Under the pieces are notes generated by a model that saw only the letters and a list, made by a program, of their open reading frames with translations, searched no databases and was not told where the DNA came from. A stretch of 64,000 bases of DNA from Paenibacillus protaetiae. GTDB lineage: Bacteria; Bacillota; Bacilli; Paenibacillales; Paenibacillaceae. Shown piece after piece: positions 63,990 through 64,000 of this stretch (its first letter is position 1; each line of letters begins with the position of its first letter). Both the position numbers and the translations under genes were made by a program. The DNA lies in NCBI RefSeq assembly GCF_004135365.1, contig NZ_CP035492.1:2464001-2528000 (forward strand), in the 5' to 3' direction.

Positions 63990-64000
63990 ATTTCAGCAAG

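Overview
The window looks like chromosomal DNA from a Paenibacillus-type Firmicute. Three things suggest this. Genes have strong AGGAGG-type ribosome sites with many GTG and TTG starts. Regulation is typical of the group: a perfect CIRCE element, T-run hairpin terminators, a YesM/YesN two-component pair and LplB/LplC/LipO-like sugar ABC genes. Base composition is moderate except for one AT-rich patch near 32.7-33.1 kb. I saw no rRNA, tRNA, prophage, insertion sequence or CRISPR array.

Layout. 0-5 kb: a phosphonate-type ABC transporter operon (phnD-phnE-phnE-phnC) ending in a tyrosine-phosphatase-like gene, with a divergent GntR regulator. 5-7.5 kb: a TetR/MFS efflux pair around a 26-bp palindrome. 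7.6-12.4 kb: galacturonate-type sugar-acid genes (uxaA, uxaB, a frameshifted amidohydrolase) and a divergent AraC regulator. 12.5-17 kb: a large membrane protein and an ABC-2 exporter preceded by a ykkC-family riboswitch that most resembles the ppGpp class. 17-22.7 kb: single genes (DinB-like, PHP phosphatase, HxlR, DsbA-like, luciferase-like, thioesterase). 22.9-28.2 kb: a TPP riboswitch and a thiamine-precursor uptake and salvage operon (thiZ, thiX, thiY, thiM, thiD, thiE) with a perfect 70-bp tandem duplication before thiD. 28.2-33.2 kb: accessory DNA with a decayed ArsR/SRPBCC pair, a deoxynucleoside kinase, a coiled-coil protein, a glutathione peroxidase, a GNAT gene and an AT-rich Abi-like remnant. 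33.2-42 kb: htpG under CIRCE, a polysaccharide deacetylase, rocA, and a ZTP-riboswitch folD-fchA one-carbon operon. 42-50 kb: an oligopeptide ABC operon oppABCDF with an extra gene and an ArsR-like regulator. 50-53.3 kb: an ECF transporter. 53.4-64 kb: an isochorismatase-like hydrolase, then a GH30 glycosidase, an oligosaccharide importer, a LacI repressor with two matching operators, and a YesM/YesN pair.

Four RNA or DNA regulatory systems can be read directly: the ykkC-type leader, the TPP and ZTP riboswitches, and CIRCE. Several genes (amidohydrolase, thiM, GNAT at 32 kb, both sugar permeases) are interrupted by what looks like one missing base, mostly in short G or C runs. That pattern suggests indel errors in the sequence rather than real gene loss. 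The ArsR/SRPBCC pair and the Abi-like gene also lack internal segments and look truly decayed.
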